DNA from: Flaveria trinervia
Taxonomy: Eukaryota; Streptophyta; Magnoliopsida; Asterales; Asteraceae
Reading direction: 5' to 3'
Assembly (NCBI GenBank): GCA_025506515.1
Contig: CM046442.1
Coordinates: forward strand, 17,458,443-17,522,442
DNA: 64,000 nt
The position numbers and the translations under genes are program-made. This document shows, piece after piece, positions 11,568-23,217 of the stretch (position 1 is its first letter; each line of letters begins with the position of its first letter). Below the pieces are notes generated by a model. That model was not told the origin of the DNA, did no database searches, and saw nothing but the letters and a program-made list of their open reading frames with translations.

Positions 11568-12295
11568 TGTAGATACATATGTACCTAGTTTATGAGCTTA
11601 ATGTAAAAGTCTTTCATGTCTTACATATATGTAAATGGATGGTTGAATGAAATACAATGTGTGGTTTATGCTTATAATGTTTAATATTTCATTGGTTATT
11701 GTGTATTAACGCTTATTGAACTAACTATATAGGTCTATGGTTGTTTGAATAGATCTAAGTCAAATAATGATTGTGAAACATATTCAAACTTAATCATATG
11801 AAGTTTTCATGTGAATGGCCCGTGCTAATGGACCATACGCATGAACAACTTCATGCTAATGAACCAGTCGCACGACTGATACAGGAGATTGGATCAGTCG
11901 CATGATTGTAACATGAGATTGACTCAGTCGCACGACTGAACACTCAGTCGTGCGAATTGATCAACCGCATGACTCAATCGCACGACTGAACCATGCTAAT
12001 GGTTCATTCGCCCGAATGAGAAACGCTAACCTATAAATACCACTTAAATCGTGGAAAAACAGAACACTTCGAAAACCTACATACTAAATCGTACCCTAGC
12101 CGTCCAGAGACTTCTAAGAACCTGTTCCAAGTTCATAGATTGCACTAGATCAATTACCAATCATTCTTAACATTTAGATTCAATCTACAATTGTTTCTAC
12201 GTGCGTTCTCACTGATTAGATCGCCAATCAAATAGGATTCCGCACTATTTGACTTGGTATACACGTATATTAGTTGGTATTTCGTTTAATACACA
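11568..12295 (+). repeat. 3' LTR of copy B, end truncated
   Basis: Begins TGTAGATACATATG after the polypurine tract and follows the family LTR up to the GGTATTTCGTTTAATAC block. The expected terminal CCTAACA is missing and gypsy-LTR sequence follows. Confidence 0.85.
11864..12040 (+). promoter_or_regulatory. LTR palindrome array and TATA box, copy B
   Basis: Sixteen-nt palindromic units start at 11864, 11894, 11924, 11944, 11974 and 12004: spacing 30, 30, 20, 30, 30. The last ends 12 nt before TATAAATAC at 12032-12040. Confidence 0.8.
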
Positions 12296-14118
12296 TCATT
12301 TGTTCTCATTACAATGCAAAAACATTATCGTTATAGAAAATAGATGCCATCCAAAACAAGCCAAGTAGCCACCTCATGCCATCCTCAGCAACCATTACCT
12401 GCCAACTGAAAACACATAAAAGTCAGCGTTGCTTAGTGAGTTCTAGTTTTTTAAATAAACTATACTTTACTTTCATTAAAAACCATTCCATACTTTCATA
12501 CATGATTACACATCATACGTACACATAGATAATATCATTATTATGTTCCTTTACTGTTCATTAACTTTCATTCTTTACTTTTTTCCTTCTTTCCGGATCA
12601 GTGTCATCAGCTATACCCCAAACGTATACACAAAGCGGGTACTGGGCTGAAGATCACAAATGACTTCCATAACGCACATAGCCTGGCACTAGCACCGGAG
12701 CAAACTACAAAGATCTCATCTATATACTACACCCCAAACGTATGCATGAAGCGGGTACTGGGCCGAAGATCATAAATGACTTCCATAACACATATAGCCT
12801 AGCACTAGCACCGGGAAAACTATCCACTATTATCCATGTGCTATACAACTGGCCAGTCACAAAGACTAGACCCCTGTGTCTATTCTTATGGGTTAGCTAA
12901 ACCACACATATTTGACCTAACGACATTTTACATAATACTTTACCATTTACATTCACAACTATACCATGCAAAGCCACAGAAATTTAACATACATAATAAG
13001 GAACATAAACCATAATATCACCATACACATCACATCATCACGCATGCCACATCACCTAATCATCATCATACATGACCTCATAAAGTCAACTTTCATCACC
13101 CCCGGAAACCTCCCAAGTCAAAGCCTACACTTAAATTTTCCCAAAAATCAGAAAATAATTCTAAGACTTAGGCGCATGGGGAACACCTAGATGCATAGGA
13201 AACTTCCAGGTGCATGGGCACTATGGGGCGTATGGCCAACACCTAGTCATTCTAGGCAACATTCTAGGCGCATGGGCATTATGCAGGCGCATGAGTGCCT
13301 AGGCGCATGGGCTTTCTGGGCGTCTGGACACTTAGTTAAATTCAACCTATTCTTAGGCACATGGATACTATTGGGGCAAAAGAACTTTGGGCACATGGGG
13401 GCACTTAGGCAGTTATCAACTGTTAGGCGCATGGGCCACTATTTAGGCACATGGGTAGTCAACTTACACTAAACAACATTTTTCAGTCCCCAATCCATCA
13501 TTAACATGTTCTAAGCTTAACACTAACATTCTGAGCCATAGGAACGCATTCATAACATAATCATAACCATATAAACACCCAAATCAAACCCCACCCATAA
13601 ACACATTCATACACATACATAGGGGTGTAAACCCATTTTTATAAAAATGAACATACATGCATTTCCAGCCCTAAAATTTGTTAAAACAAGTAAAAAGGGG
13701 GTTCTAGAACTCACCTTGGCATCTTTCGGATGAACTTCTTCAAAACCTTAATGTAATAGAGTTCTACCACCTAAAACCCACCAAAACACACAACTGAACA
13801 CATATAAACACATATAAACACATATAAGCACAAAACCAAGGCAAAGGCCAGTCAAGAACATCTTAGAACCAAGAATTCTTACTTGAATTCGAGCTTCTCC
13901 TTCTTATTCTTTGAAAATCCAAACTCTTCTGCTCTTTCTCTCTCTAACCCGAACTCAAAAAGGTGAAAAGTAGCATGGCATGGGCAGCCATGCTACTTTT
14001 GTAAAATATAATAATTAATTTTGTACCTTTTATATATTAACCCCTCAACTTGGCTTAAATAGCATTTCTTTCTTTTCTCCACTTTTATTCTTTCTTTACC
14101 AAAAGTCCAGGTGTTACA
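12296..14118 (-). repeat. Truncated Tekay/Del-type gypsy LTR
   Basis: Matches the 2.6-kb LTRs of the gypsy element at 32430-40789, from about 100 bp inside the LTR to its end at CAGGTGTTACA (14118). It shares the CCATCCTCAGCAACC block, a ~120-bp unit with GGGTACTGGGC present twice (about 12600-12720 and 12725-12840), and the STOP-rich tail. Its minisatellite differs: 13180-13450 repeats a GGCGCATGGG-type unit instead of TTCATCCGCAT. The start junction with the copy B LTR is ambiguous by about 10 bp. No coding sequence. Confidence 0.8.
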
Positions 14119-15530
14119 ATAAACGGCATTCTTGATGATAAAAATCCTATGGCAGCGGGTTTTCACGATTGTATACGTTGGCTCTAAGCATCACCTTAGC
14201 CTATGGCATCTCTCACTCTCCTACGATATATGATTTGCATGTCTGAGATTTCTAGAGATCCTTCGAGTATGACACGCAAGTTAATCGACAGACGATTGTA
14301 GCTAGAGTTCTTGAAAATGATATCTCCATCACTGTGGAGGTCATTGCTCAGATGCTAAGATTACAGGAAGATTGTGGAGATGAAGTGTAATTGTCTGATC
14401 AAGAGGTGTTCGCGGCCTTCAAGAGTATAGGGTATGAGGGTCCTCCTTTCGAGACAAGGAAAGAATTAAAAAAACTTTTCTGTCCATGGAGTGGAGATAT
14501 ATTGCACATGTCTTTATCATGATTGGATCACCGAAAGGGAGGATCAAATTAATTGAACTTAGATTGGGCAAGGCCATGATTATCAATTGTTGAAGGAAAA
14601 AGGCCAATATAGCTAAGCTTATATTTGATTGTATGGCCGAGAATATGATGGCTTTGAAGAAGGATAAGTGGTTGTTATACCCAAGGTTTATTCAGATGCA
14701 GATATATGATCTTATTCCTAATGTTCCTAGACATGGAGAAATCAAAAGACTGGTTCAGATGAATACTTAAATATTTAATAATTGCTCTACCATCAGGCAT
14801 GACTTTAGTGGAAAGAGCACTCATCTATAGGAGAACATGTATCTAGCCGAAAGGTGGAACTACATCAGGAAGGTGATAGAGGCTGATAATAAGCATGATG
14901 AGGAGACGAGGGAAAGGTAGGCTGAGTCGGTAAAAAAGAGGAAGAGATATGCAAAGAAGAAAGATTATGACTTTTAAGGAGGAGATAGATAAGGTGGAGC
15001 AGGCGTTAAGAACTGAGAGGGCGAAACGATCAAAGAAAAAGGTTGATATGGGAGAGACTAAAAGGAGAACAAAGCATAAGTATCAATCATTATTGAGCCT
15101 TAAAGGAGAAAGGAGAGGGGAAACTTGGTAATTAGAAACCTAAATTCATCTCTGGATAACGATTTAACTCTGATGAAAAGAAAGGTGACTAATCAAGAGC
15201 TGAGAGAAAAAAAGAAAGGATGAAATGCTAGAAGGAATGACTAAGATGTTGGTCAATCAGCAAAATTTGATCAATGAGCTTAAGGCTATAGCCAGCCTAC
15301 CTAATTAGTTAACTCAATCTGATTTAGATGATCTTACAGATTTGTCATGGTACCCATTCCTGAATGGGGGTACTTCTTCCAAGGCAGGAGAGGGCACAAG
15401 TGGTGAAACAGATGCTACTATAGGAGGTTCATGTGTGAGAGATGATGATGAGACTGAACATGAGGTTGTTAGAAAAAAGACTAAAGAACATGAGGAGGAG
15501 GTGATTGAAGCGGGATTCATATACTTGTAA
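14119..15530 (+). pseudogene. Diverged remnant of a Sirevirus extra gene (first coding part)
   Basis: Broken frames that match the first coding part of the extra gene of copy C in order and motif: an ITISEED-like segment near 14320-14390, a SIGYEGPPF block near 14425, a region like KYLAHVLLKCIASRKGG (14480-14570), and the YPRFIQMQI block at about 14680 corresponding to MYPRFM in copy C. Then come Lys/Arg/Glu-rich helices (14949-15131) and an acidic tail (15342-15530). No pol or LTR is attached. It belongs to a more diverged relative than copies A-C. Function unknown. Confidence 0.55.
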
Positions 15531-16548
15531 TCAACCTTGCAAAACCCTAATTCGTCTTATCTTTATTGCAAGTGTATTTTGTAAGCTGGAATTATACTGA
15601 AATATCATTGAGCTTTTATTCTATTGTTGGTATTGGCACTGATTTGTTTATTTTGAATTCTTTTGGTCTCTTCTTGATCATCAAATGTTTCTAATGTGTG
15701 TTTGTTAGTGATATTGAATGATACATTTAATCAATTGTACTGATTCGATCTATTTGGACCAACAAGGTCACCATACTTGGATTACTACCACTTATACACG
15801 CTTAATTATGGAATTATCCTCTCATCCACAGTCAATATGCCCAAAACGCATTGGTGATATTAGAGACAAGGAATTCCTTATGAAATAGGAATCTCTCATG
15901 TCCATGACCGATGTGGGATTTATGTAGGGTGTCATAATCACCCCTCTCCTTGGACTATAGTCCTCGATGAGCACAAGAAGTAACCATCCTCTATGAGGTT
16001 TGTCTTACTATCCAAATGGCACAAGAGTTGTTCAGATACCATTCTGTAACACTCGACCCCTCACACCACCAATATTATCTGCTTTGCCCTCCAGGAGTTC
16101 ACAAATTTGCTTTTGAATTGCTGCCACCTGAACAAGCGTAACTGTGGAGTTCTCTCATCCACAACCAATACGCCTAAAACACGATGGTGATACAAGATGC
16201 AGGGCATTCCTTATGAACCAATAATCTCTCATGTCCTTGGCCTATGAGGGATTTATGTAGGGTGTCAGATAAGCCTAACACAATGAAAACCTAGGTAGGC
16301 AGAACTTGTTCACTAACCATCCACACTGAGGTAGCCTTGAGCGGTTTAAGCCTTCCATTTTCCTTAAATAAGCAACGAAAATGGATATGGACATCTTTTG
16401 ATGGTTAGGATGTGGATATCAGATAAGCCTTGTTCAATTACAATTTAGATTACTACAATCAAAACACAAACAAACAGTTCAAAGGACCTTCGTCAATAGA
16501 CCCCCAAAAGGAAAAAACATATTTTAATTTAAGAAAAAAATTAGGGTT
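15531..16548. other. Non-coding, decayed repeat sequence
   Basis: No supported gene. A block of about 115 bp (TCTCATCCAC.. to ..GGATTTATGTAGGGTGTCA) occurs at about 15811-15930 and, diverged, at 16153-16270. TGTAACACTCGACCCCTCAC at 16051 looks like the start of a plant gypsy LTR. Ends with GGGTT (16544-16548), the target duplication of copy C. Confidence 0.5.
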
Positions 16549-17280
16549 TGTTGATACATGTATGTCCCTAGATCATGATATGAATGTAATAGATCTTGTT
16601 TGTCTGATTCTAAGGTAATGCTTGGAATGATTAATGAAATGATATTGTTTGTTTGATATTTATAATGTTTAATATTTGATTAATGAGTCGACGTTGAATT
16701 GGTTAATTAGGTTTGTGGTTGTTTGATTACACATAATGTTATATTAATAAATTAATACATTCAAACTTAACAGAATGAAGTTCTCAAGCGAGTGGCCCAT
16801 GCGAATGGAACATACGCATGAATAACTTCATACGAATGACTCAGTCGCACGACTGAACCAGGAGACTGGATCAGTCATATGATTGTAACATAAGATTGGA
16901 TCAGTCGCATGACTGAACACTCAGTCGTGCGGATGAATCAACCGCATGGTTCAATCGCACGACTGAACCATACAAATGGTTCAGTCGCACGAATGAACAA
17001 TACTAACCTATAAATACAACCCAATTCGTGAAAAAGAGAGAGCTTTGATTAGTTACGATTCCAGACGTACCCTAGCAGTCCAGAAGCCTCACAATTCGTT
17101 CTCCAAGTTCATAGAACACATTAGATCGATTCCAATCGATTTCTAACGTTAGTTTCAATTCTTTATTGATTCTTCGTGTGTTCTCACTGATTGGATCGCC
17201 AATCAAATAGGATTCCGCACTATTTGATCTGGTTTACATGCTAATCACTAGGTATTTCATTCAAATACCAGGTCCTAACA
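16549..17280 (+). repeat. 5' LTR of copy C
   Basis: 732 bp, TG...CA ends. Contains the palindrome array and a TATA box; transcription would start about 30 bp after 17009. Confidence 0.95.
16841..17017 (+). promoter_or_regulatory. LTR promoter: phased palindrome array and TATA box
   Basis: Sixteen-nt units of type TCAGTCGCACGACTGA (7-nt arms around CA or TG) start at 16841, 16871, 16901, 16921, 16951 and 16981, so spacing is 30, 30, 20, 30, 30, all multiples of 10. The last ends exactly 12 nt before TATAAATAC at 17009-17017. Confidence 0.85.
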
Positions 17281-17282
17281 AG

Positions 17283-17294
17283 TGGTATCAGAGC
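17283..17294 (+). other. Primer-binding site, copy C
   Basis: TGGTATCAGAGC, complementary to the 3' end of plant initiator tRNA-Met, two bases after the 5' LTR. Confidence 0.96.
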
Positions 17295-17504
17295 TTTGGC
17301 TCTTGATTACGTGTGATTCAATCAAGATTGATAAAAAATTTGTGTTTTTGCACTAAAAACGCAATCTTTTGTGTCAAAAGTGATCTTGGACGTTCCCTGC
17401 TCATCAAAGTTTGGTTTCAACGGACTTAGGCGATTAGACCATGCGAAATTTCGAATTTTTACGGCTAAAACACGTTTAACCTAGAAATTTTCGCAAAACA
17501 GCAG

Positions 17505-17745
17505 CCTCAGTCGCACGGGTGTGCCATTCGCACGACTGCACTTCATTCGCATAGTCCAGACGCACGATTGGACCTAGTCGTATCTCCTTTCGTACGACTG
17601 AACCGTTCGTTCGCATTGCTCATACGCATCAGATCCATTCGCACGACTGAGCTAATCGCTTAGTTCAGCCGCACGATTGAACCAGTCGCAGAGTTCATAC
17701 GCACGACTAGACCATTCGCATCCTTCAGTCGCACAAGTGACAGTT
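17505..17745 (+). promoter_or_regulatory. Palindrome cluster in the gag leader
   Basis: More than ten units with core TCGCACGA or TCGTACGA between primer-binding site and gag, spaced irregularly at about 12-19 nt. Same unit as the LTR array but without its 10-nt phasing. Could act in RNA (packaging, structure) or DNA; not resolvable here. Confidence 0.6.
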
Positions 17746-17773
17746 TGTTTTATTAGACTTAAAGTTATTCGCC

Positions 17774-20600
17774 ATGGAAGATCAAATGTCAGCCTTTACT
17801 GCTGGAAAGGACTCTAGGATACAGAACCTGCTGTTGCTTGAGAGTGAGGTGGGTAATCATAATAAACCACCAAAGCTCTTGACGTTAGATGAGTTTTCCC
17901 ACTCGAAATAACGTTTTGAGATCTACCTCAATGGAGTGGATCCGAATCTGTGGGAAGCCATCGAAATTGGATTTAGTACACGGTGGGAGCTGATGGAGTT
18001 AAGCTAACATTAGGAGGGATGACGGATGTGCAGAAAGTTAAATACAATGCAGAGAAAAGAGTTTATGCATTGATTACACAGTCTATTCCTAAAGACATAT
18101 TCCACCAGTACTCAGAGAATAAGCAGTCCAAGAAACTTTGGGATGAGCTAGAAAAGAGGTATGACGAGAATGCTTCATTGAAGGCAATCAAAGCTAAGGA
18201 GTAAAGAAGGAATTCGATAACTTCTCATCAATGGGAAACAAGAGTTTAGACGACGTTATAGATAGATTTTACCATCTGATGAGTGAACTGCATACACATG
18301 GGGTGGTAACTACCATGGAAGAGAAAGTTACTAACTTTGCAGACGGATTGTCTGAAAAGTGGGCCTCATTCGTGTCTAACCTTAGACAGAATGGAATGCT
18401 GGCAAAACTGGATATTAATGACTTCATTCTTAAGTTGCGAGAAGAGTCACTTAGGATGAAGTACAGAGCTCAAAAGTCTTCATACAATCAAAATCCAGCT
18501 TTGTACAACGCCACGCCTCAAGCTAAGACATCTGGAGCACCTCTCCAGACTGCATTTGTGTCTAGCTCATCGGGTCATTCACATGCATCTCCTTTAGGAT
18601 CAGACACATCGGGACTCTCTTGTACCCACTATATTGGATCCGAAACAAGTGCTACTAAACTGAAGACCGAGAATCTCGGAAATGTGACTGTGGAAGTAGC
18701 TCGAGAACACATGGATCTTTTTGCTGCAATGGTCCATTATTATTATGAACTTGTTGCTGGGAAGATTGGAAACTGCCATCTGGCAGACGAGGACTACGAG
18801 CAGGTGGACGAAATGGAGCTTGAGAGGATGGACATAATGTGGGCCTGAGCTAGTGCTGTCCGGAGGGCAAAGAAGTTTGTAAAACAAACCGGACAGAACT
18901 TGGTAGCTACTAAGGATACCACATTTGGCTTTGACAAGAGCAAAGTGACCTGTTTTAACTGTGGAGAGAAGGGGCACTTCAAAAGAGAATGTGTCAAGCC
19001 TAAGAAGACGGGTAACGGGAACCCCTTCTCGTCCTTCACTCGTCAAGACAAGCAAGCTACCAGTTCTACTTCATCAAGCAAGGATCCAAAAGCCTGACTG
19101 CTCATGATGATGAAGGACAGGATTGGAGCTTAGGTTTGTCTCACCAGGGGAATCAAATATTGCAAGTGTAGAAGACATTGACAGTGATTCCGCTAGTGAA
19201 GGAGATCTAGCACTTGAGATAGCGATGTCACATAGTGAAGAAGCAACTGCAACCGAGGTCAGTTACCAGCCTAAAGAGGAGACTACCACGTCAGAGACAG
19301 AAAAGACAGAATCACCAGAACCAGAGACATCTGATGCTGCGTTGATGGCTAACTCTTCTGAATCAACTCAGGTAAGTACTACTGACCAAATGTTTGATAA
19401 TCATGCTTGTTCGGATGGTGATACTTTTAGGAATAGCATAGATGAAAATTTTGCTAGGTTATTAGATCATAATGATAACTTAGTAAAAGATTTGCAACTA
19501 TGCACTGAGGCTAATAGGGTATTAAAACAAAATGAGCATAGTTATAAAGAAAAGATAGACCTTTTGACTAAACAGCTTAGGGAAACCGAAGTAGTTGCCT
19601 TTAACCAAGCTATTGACATTAGGTATTATCTAAACTCCCTAGAAGACACTAAGAAGCAAAAGGCAGTTCTAGAAGTAGAAGTAAATTCATTAAAACAGAA
19701 ATTGCACAGTTGGACTAGTTCTTCACACATAGTCCAACACTTAGTGAGAGAAAGGAACAACGGGGAGGGATTGGGTTATAAAATGGTTCCACCACCACCT
19801 GAGACTTTGATGAACACTAAGACTAGACCAATAAATAGTAATCCCATCAAGGATCATGTGGTGTCTACTCCACTTGTTAGTGATCCAGATTCCTTATGTT
19901 CATCTATTGACTCTGGAAACAAACAAAAGGAGGCCACTTCAAAGGCAAAGGATAAATTGTCTTGTGTTAATCTGGAAAAGGAATTTGAAAAGGTTAACTT
20001 AAAGTCAGGATCAAACAGAGTCAAATCAGAACCTAAAAGGACTTCTAAGGTTAATCTTTCACATACGTCAAGTCAAAAACCTAAACCAAAAAAAGGATGT
20101 TAAACAGGTTAAAATAGTTAACTTTGTTAAACCAGAGAAAACAACCAAAGAACCAGAGTCAAAACCTAGAGTGAGTTATGTTACTAGAGTGTCACACACT
20201 TCTCCACAAAGAAAGTTTAATCATAAAGTTGATAGCAGGTCGTGCTACAACTGTGGTGAATATGGACACATTTCTCCTATTGTCACTTCTATCAGACACC
20301 TAGGAAGAAGATTGAACTTCAGGTTTCAAAGCCTAGGTCTTCTAAGAGGATTTCACTGACTCCACCTAGAAGAACTAGTGAACCTAAAATTCAACCTATA
20401 AGTCAGTCGACTGTTTATCACAAACAGGCATTGCACAAATCTGGATTATGGAAGGAGAAGACATCCTCTGTTTCTGATAATAATGACAAGAAGGAACCTG
20501 AGCTACCCTCATCCTCTAAGGGTCAATGGGTAGAATTTATGATGTGTGATGCCTCTAGGAAACCCAAGCCAGTAAAGGCTTGGGTTCCTAACCCAAACTA
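17774..20600 (+). pseudogene. copia gag with two zinc knuckles, copy C
   Basis: The ATG at 17774 (MEDQMSAFTAGKDSRIQN) is preceded by the leader and matches copy A. The N-terminal UBN2-like gag domain runs to about 18600 (YLNGVDPNLWEAIE, DELEKRYDEN, FADGLSEKWASFVSNLRQNG) with a stop near 17910 and a frame change at 18204. A CCHC knuckle CFNCGEKGHFKREC sits at 18951-18992. A long acidic, Thr/Ser-rich and helical stretch follows in 19123-20103. A second knuckle begins CYNCGEYGH at 20243 but lacks its last Cys in this frame. It forms the particle and binds RNA by family role. Five or more lesions make it non-functional as read. Confidence 0.85.
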
Positions 20601-20610
20601 ATTCTTTACT

Positions 20611-21072
20611 TTGTATGTGCAGGGTGTTCGATATAGTGTTGAAACTAACACGTGGATAATAGACAACGGAGCATCCAGGCACATGACTAGAAACCTGGCT
20701 CTTTTATCAAACGTCAAGCAAATAAAAGGAGGGAATGTTTCGTTTGCTGGAAACAATGGTGGCTATATCACAGCCCAGGGAGAAGTGGGGAATCAGAAAG
20801 TTAAGTTTGATAAGGTGAACTACGTTCAACAACTACAAAATAACTTACTTTCTGTTTCCCAAATATGTGATAAGGGATTTAAAGTCATCTTCGACAACAA
20901 GAAGTGTTACGTACTAAAGAAAGACTACGTGATCCCAGAGGACCAAGTTTTGATGACTGCTTCAAGATATAAAGATCTTTATGTCTTGGATCTGTCAACA
21001 GCTTCAACAACGGATCATGAGGTTCAGTGTTTTCTATCTAAAGTTATGAAAGGATTCCATCTTCTAGCATAG
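20611..21072 (+). pseudogene. copia aspartic protease, copy C, active site altered
   Basis: Protease domain of pol following a proline-rich gag end. WIIDNGASRHMTRNLALLSN contains the active-site block, but the usual D-S/T-G is D-N-G (Asp at about 20662). The body is otherwise well preserved (FAGNNGGYITAQGEVGN, NLLSVSQICDKGFKVIF) through 21000. It ends at a stop before the integrase HHCC region. Copy A retains DSG, so the Asn here is likely a decay change. Without Ser or Thr after the Asp a retropepsin would probably be inactive (family knowledge). Confidence 0.85.
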
Positions 21073-21800
21073 GAGAATGGGACACATTAGTCAAAGAAGA
21101 TGAATCACTTGATTCAGAAGGATCTGGTGAGAGGAGTTAATGTCAAGAACTTCCAGCTTCCTGATTTGTGTAGCTTGCAAGAAAGGCAAACAGACAAAGA
21201 AGTCTCATTCGGAAAAGAAAGTTCATTCAATAGAACTTCCCTCTGAGCTTCTTCACATGGATCTGTTTGGTATAGTCAGTACAAAGAGCATTGCAGGCGA
21301 CTTGTACTGCTTGTGGTCACTGATGACTACTCAAGGTTCACTTGGGTAATGTTTATGAAATCCAAATCAGAAACATTTGAGTCATTCAAAGAGTTGGTAA
21401 CCACACTGGAATCTCCCTACAAGCTGAAGGTTAGACAAGTACGCTCAACAACGGAACATAATTCAAGAACCAGTGGATGGAGGCATACTACAAGGAAAAG
21501 GGAATTGTGCATCAATTCACTTCTGCCTACACGCCTCAGATGAATGGCGTTGCTGAGAGAAAGAAAAGAAGCTTGATAGAGACAGCACGGACTATGCTGG
21601 CAGACTCGAACTGCCTATCCAATTCTGGAATGAGGCGGTGGCAAATACATGTTATACACTTATCGAGTCCTGATAGTCAAGCGCCACAGAAACATGTTAC
21701 GAGCTACTACAAAGACGCAGCAAGCGAATCTGGAGTATCTCGAACATTTGGCGCGCTGTGCACTTCTAAAGAAGACACAAGAGGGTAATTCAGCGAGAAG
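21073..21800 (+). pseudogene. copia integrase, copy C
   Basis: Zinc-binding N-terminus near 21075-21190 (GHI, NHLIQKDLV and CVACKKGKQTKKSH in shifting frames). The catalytic core has LLHMDLFG at about 21250 (first Asp), an eroded SDNGTEF-type block near 21445 (second Asp), and MNGVAERKKRSLIETARTML at 21540-21600 (Glu). Frame changes at about 21313, 21450 and 21610. Integrase precedes RT, which places the element in Ty1/copia rather than Ty3/gypsy. Confidence 0.85.
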
Positions 21801-23216
21801 GTAGATGAAGGAATCTTTCTAGGATACAACATACCGAACAAGCGAGTTTACAACAACTCAACGGGTCTAGTAGAAGTATGGTGTAATGTTGACGTTCAGA
21901 GATATACCACACCACCTACTGGAAAAGGACCTGCCTACTTTTTCGACTATGATGGATTCTTCAAGTCCTTCGACTTCCCTCTCTCTCCCTCGGATGACGA
22001 GTTAGCTACACGGATGATGTATGATAACTGAATACACCAACATCTAGCTTACAGGGAGAAACATCTATTCAATCAGGGGGAGTAGTCGACGACAGTGACT
22101 CCTCCTCTGAAGATGAAGCTAAAGAAGATAACCAGAACAGTCAGGAAGCACAGGTTCCAATTCCTGAAAGTCCACAAGTATCTACAGTGATGTACCTTCG
22201 ACTTCGGAGCCTCAAACTCCAACTACCTCAGCTGCAGAACCAAATGTTCATAATCTTGGCTCTAAGGTAGCAGTTCCTACTACTCCAGGATCACGACTAA
22301 ACGTCTATCATCCCTAAACAATGTCATTGGAGATGTCAGATCAGGAGTGCAAACCCAAAATCAGCTATACTCACTGATTACGCCTCAGTTATGGAAAAAG
22401 GATATTTCATGATGGTGCTTATCGGTGTTTTGTCACAGTTTGAGCCAAAATACGTCGGTGATGCACTAAATGATGAGGCGTGGGTGATGAGTGCCATGCA
22501 AGAAGAACTTCTTCAGTTCAAGAAGTTAGGTGTATGGACTCTGGTGATAGACCTAAAGGTGCTAAGGTCATTGGCACCAAATGGGTTTTAAATGCACAAG
22601 AAAGATGACCAAGGGGTAATTATCAGGAACAAGGCTCGATTGGTGGTTCAAGGTTTTCGCCAAGTCGAGGGAATGACTACAATGAGGTGTTTGCAACTGT
22701 GGCAAGGATGGAAGCCATTCGTATCTTCCTTGCCTATGCATCGTACATGAAGATTAAAGTCTATCAATTAGATGTGAAGAGTGCATTCCTTCATGGGGAA
22801 ATCAGAGAAACCGTCTATGTCAGTCAACCCGAGGGATTTGAAGATCCTTATCATCGGGATAGAGTCTACAAGCTCGACAGGCTTTATACGGGCTTCATCA
22901 AGGTCCAAGAGCTTGGTATGAGAACTCTCAACTCATCTTGTGAAACACGGCTTTCACAGGGGAGTCATTGACTGCACGCTGTCCATTAAAGAAAAAGATG
23001 GCGACCTACTGCTCGTACAGATATGTTGATGACATAATCTTTGGTTCAAAGAACGAAGAGTTATGCAAAGAGTTTGAAGCAGTTATGAAGAAAGAAAGAT
23101 TTGAGATGAGTTCTATGGGGGAGATGAAGTTCTTTCTCGGGTACAGGGGATCAAAACACAAATGGGATCTTTCTACATCAGACCAAGTATGTAGGAGACA
23201 TTCTCAGTCATTTTGA
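21801..23216 (+). pseudogene. copia reverse transcriptase and integrase-RT linker, copy C
   Basis: 21801-22390 is the integrase C-terminus and an acidic Ser-rich linker in broken frames. The RT then starts near 22470 (MQEELLQFKKLGVWTLV), continues at 22687 (MEAIRIFLAYASYMKIKVYQ, DVKSAFLHGEIRETVYVSQP) and holds the catalytic YVDDIIFGSK at 23022 followed by FFLG. Stops and frame shifts occur near 22590, 22880, 22970 and 23140. An AGGGGGAG run at 22075-22082, in the linker, equals the polypurine-tract core and is conserved in copy A (3313-3325, reverse). Confidence 0.87.
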
Positions 23217-23217
23217 C

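Larger units (their letters stand above)
9087..12295 (+). mobile_element. Sirevirus-type copia, copy B: 3' part (extra gene and 3' LTR)
   Basis: Plus-strand remnant of an element of the same family as copy C, holding the end of the first coding part of the extra gene, an intron, a triplicated segment, the distal extra gene, a polypurine tract and a 3' LTR. The 5' portion lies beyond copy A, which inserted at 9086/9087; the rest is outside the window. The LTR end is lost where a gypsy LTR fragment begins near 12296. Confidence 0.85.

Noticed and set aside
12296..14118. A complete solo gypsy LTR
   Set aside because: The first ~100 bp including the TGTAAGGCCCC start are missing and there is no duplication, so it is a truncated fragment.
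17283..17294. Possible tRNA-Met gene fragments (also 8379, 38162, 56267, 61698)
   Set aside because: Only 12 nt match and each lies 2-3 nt inside an LTR; these are primer-binding sites.
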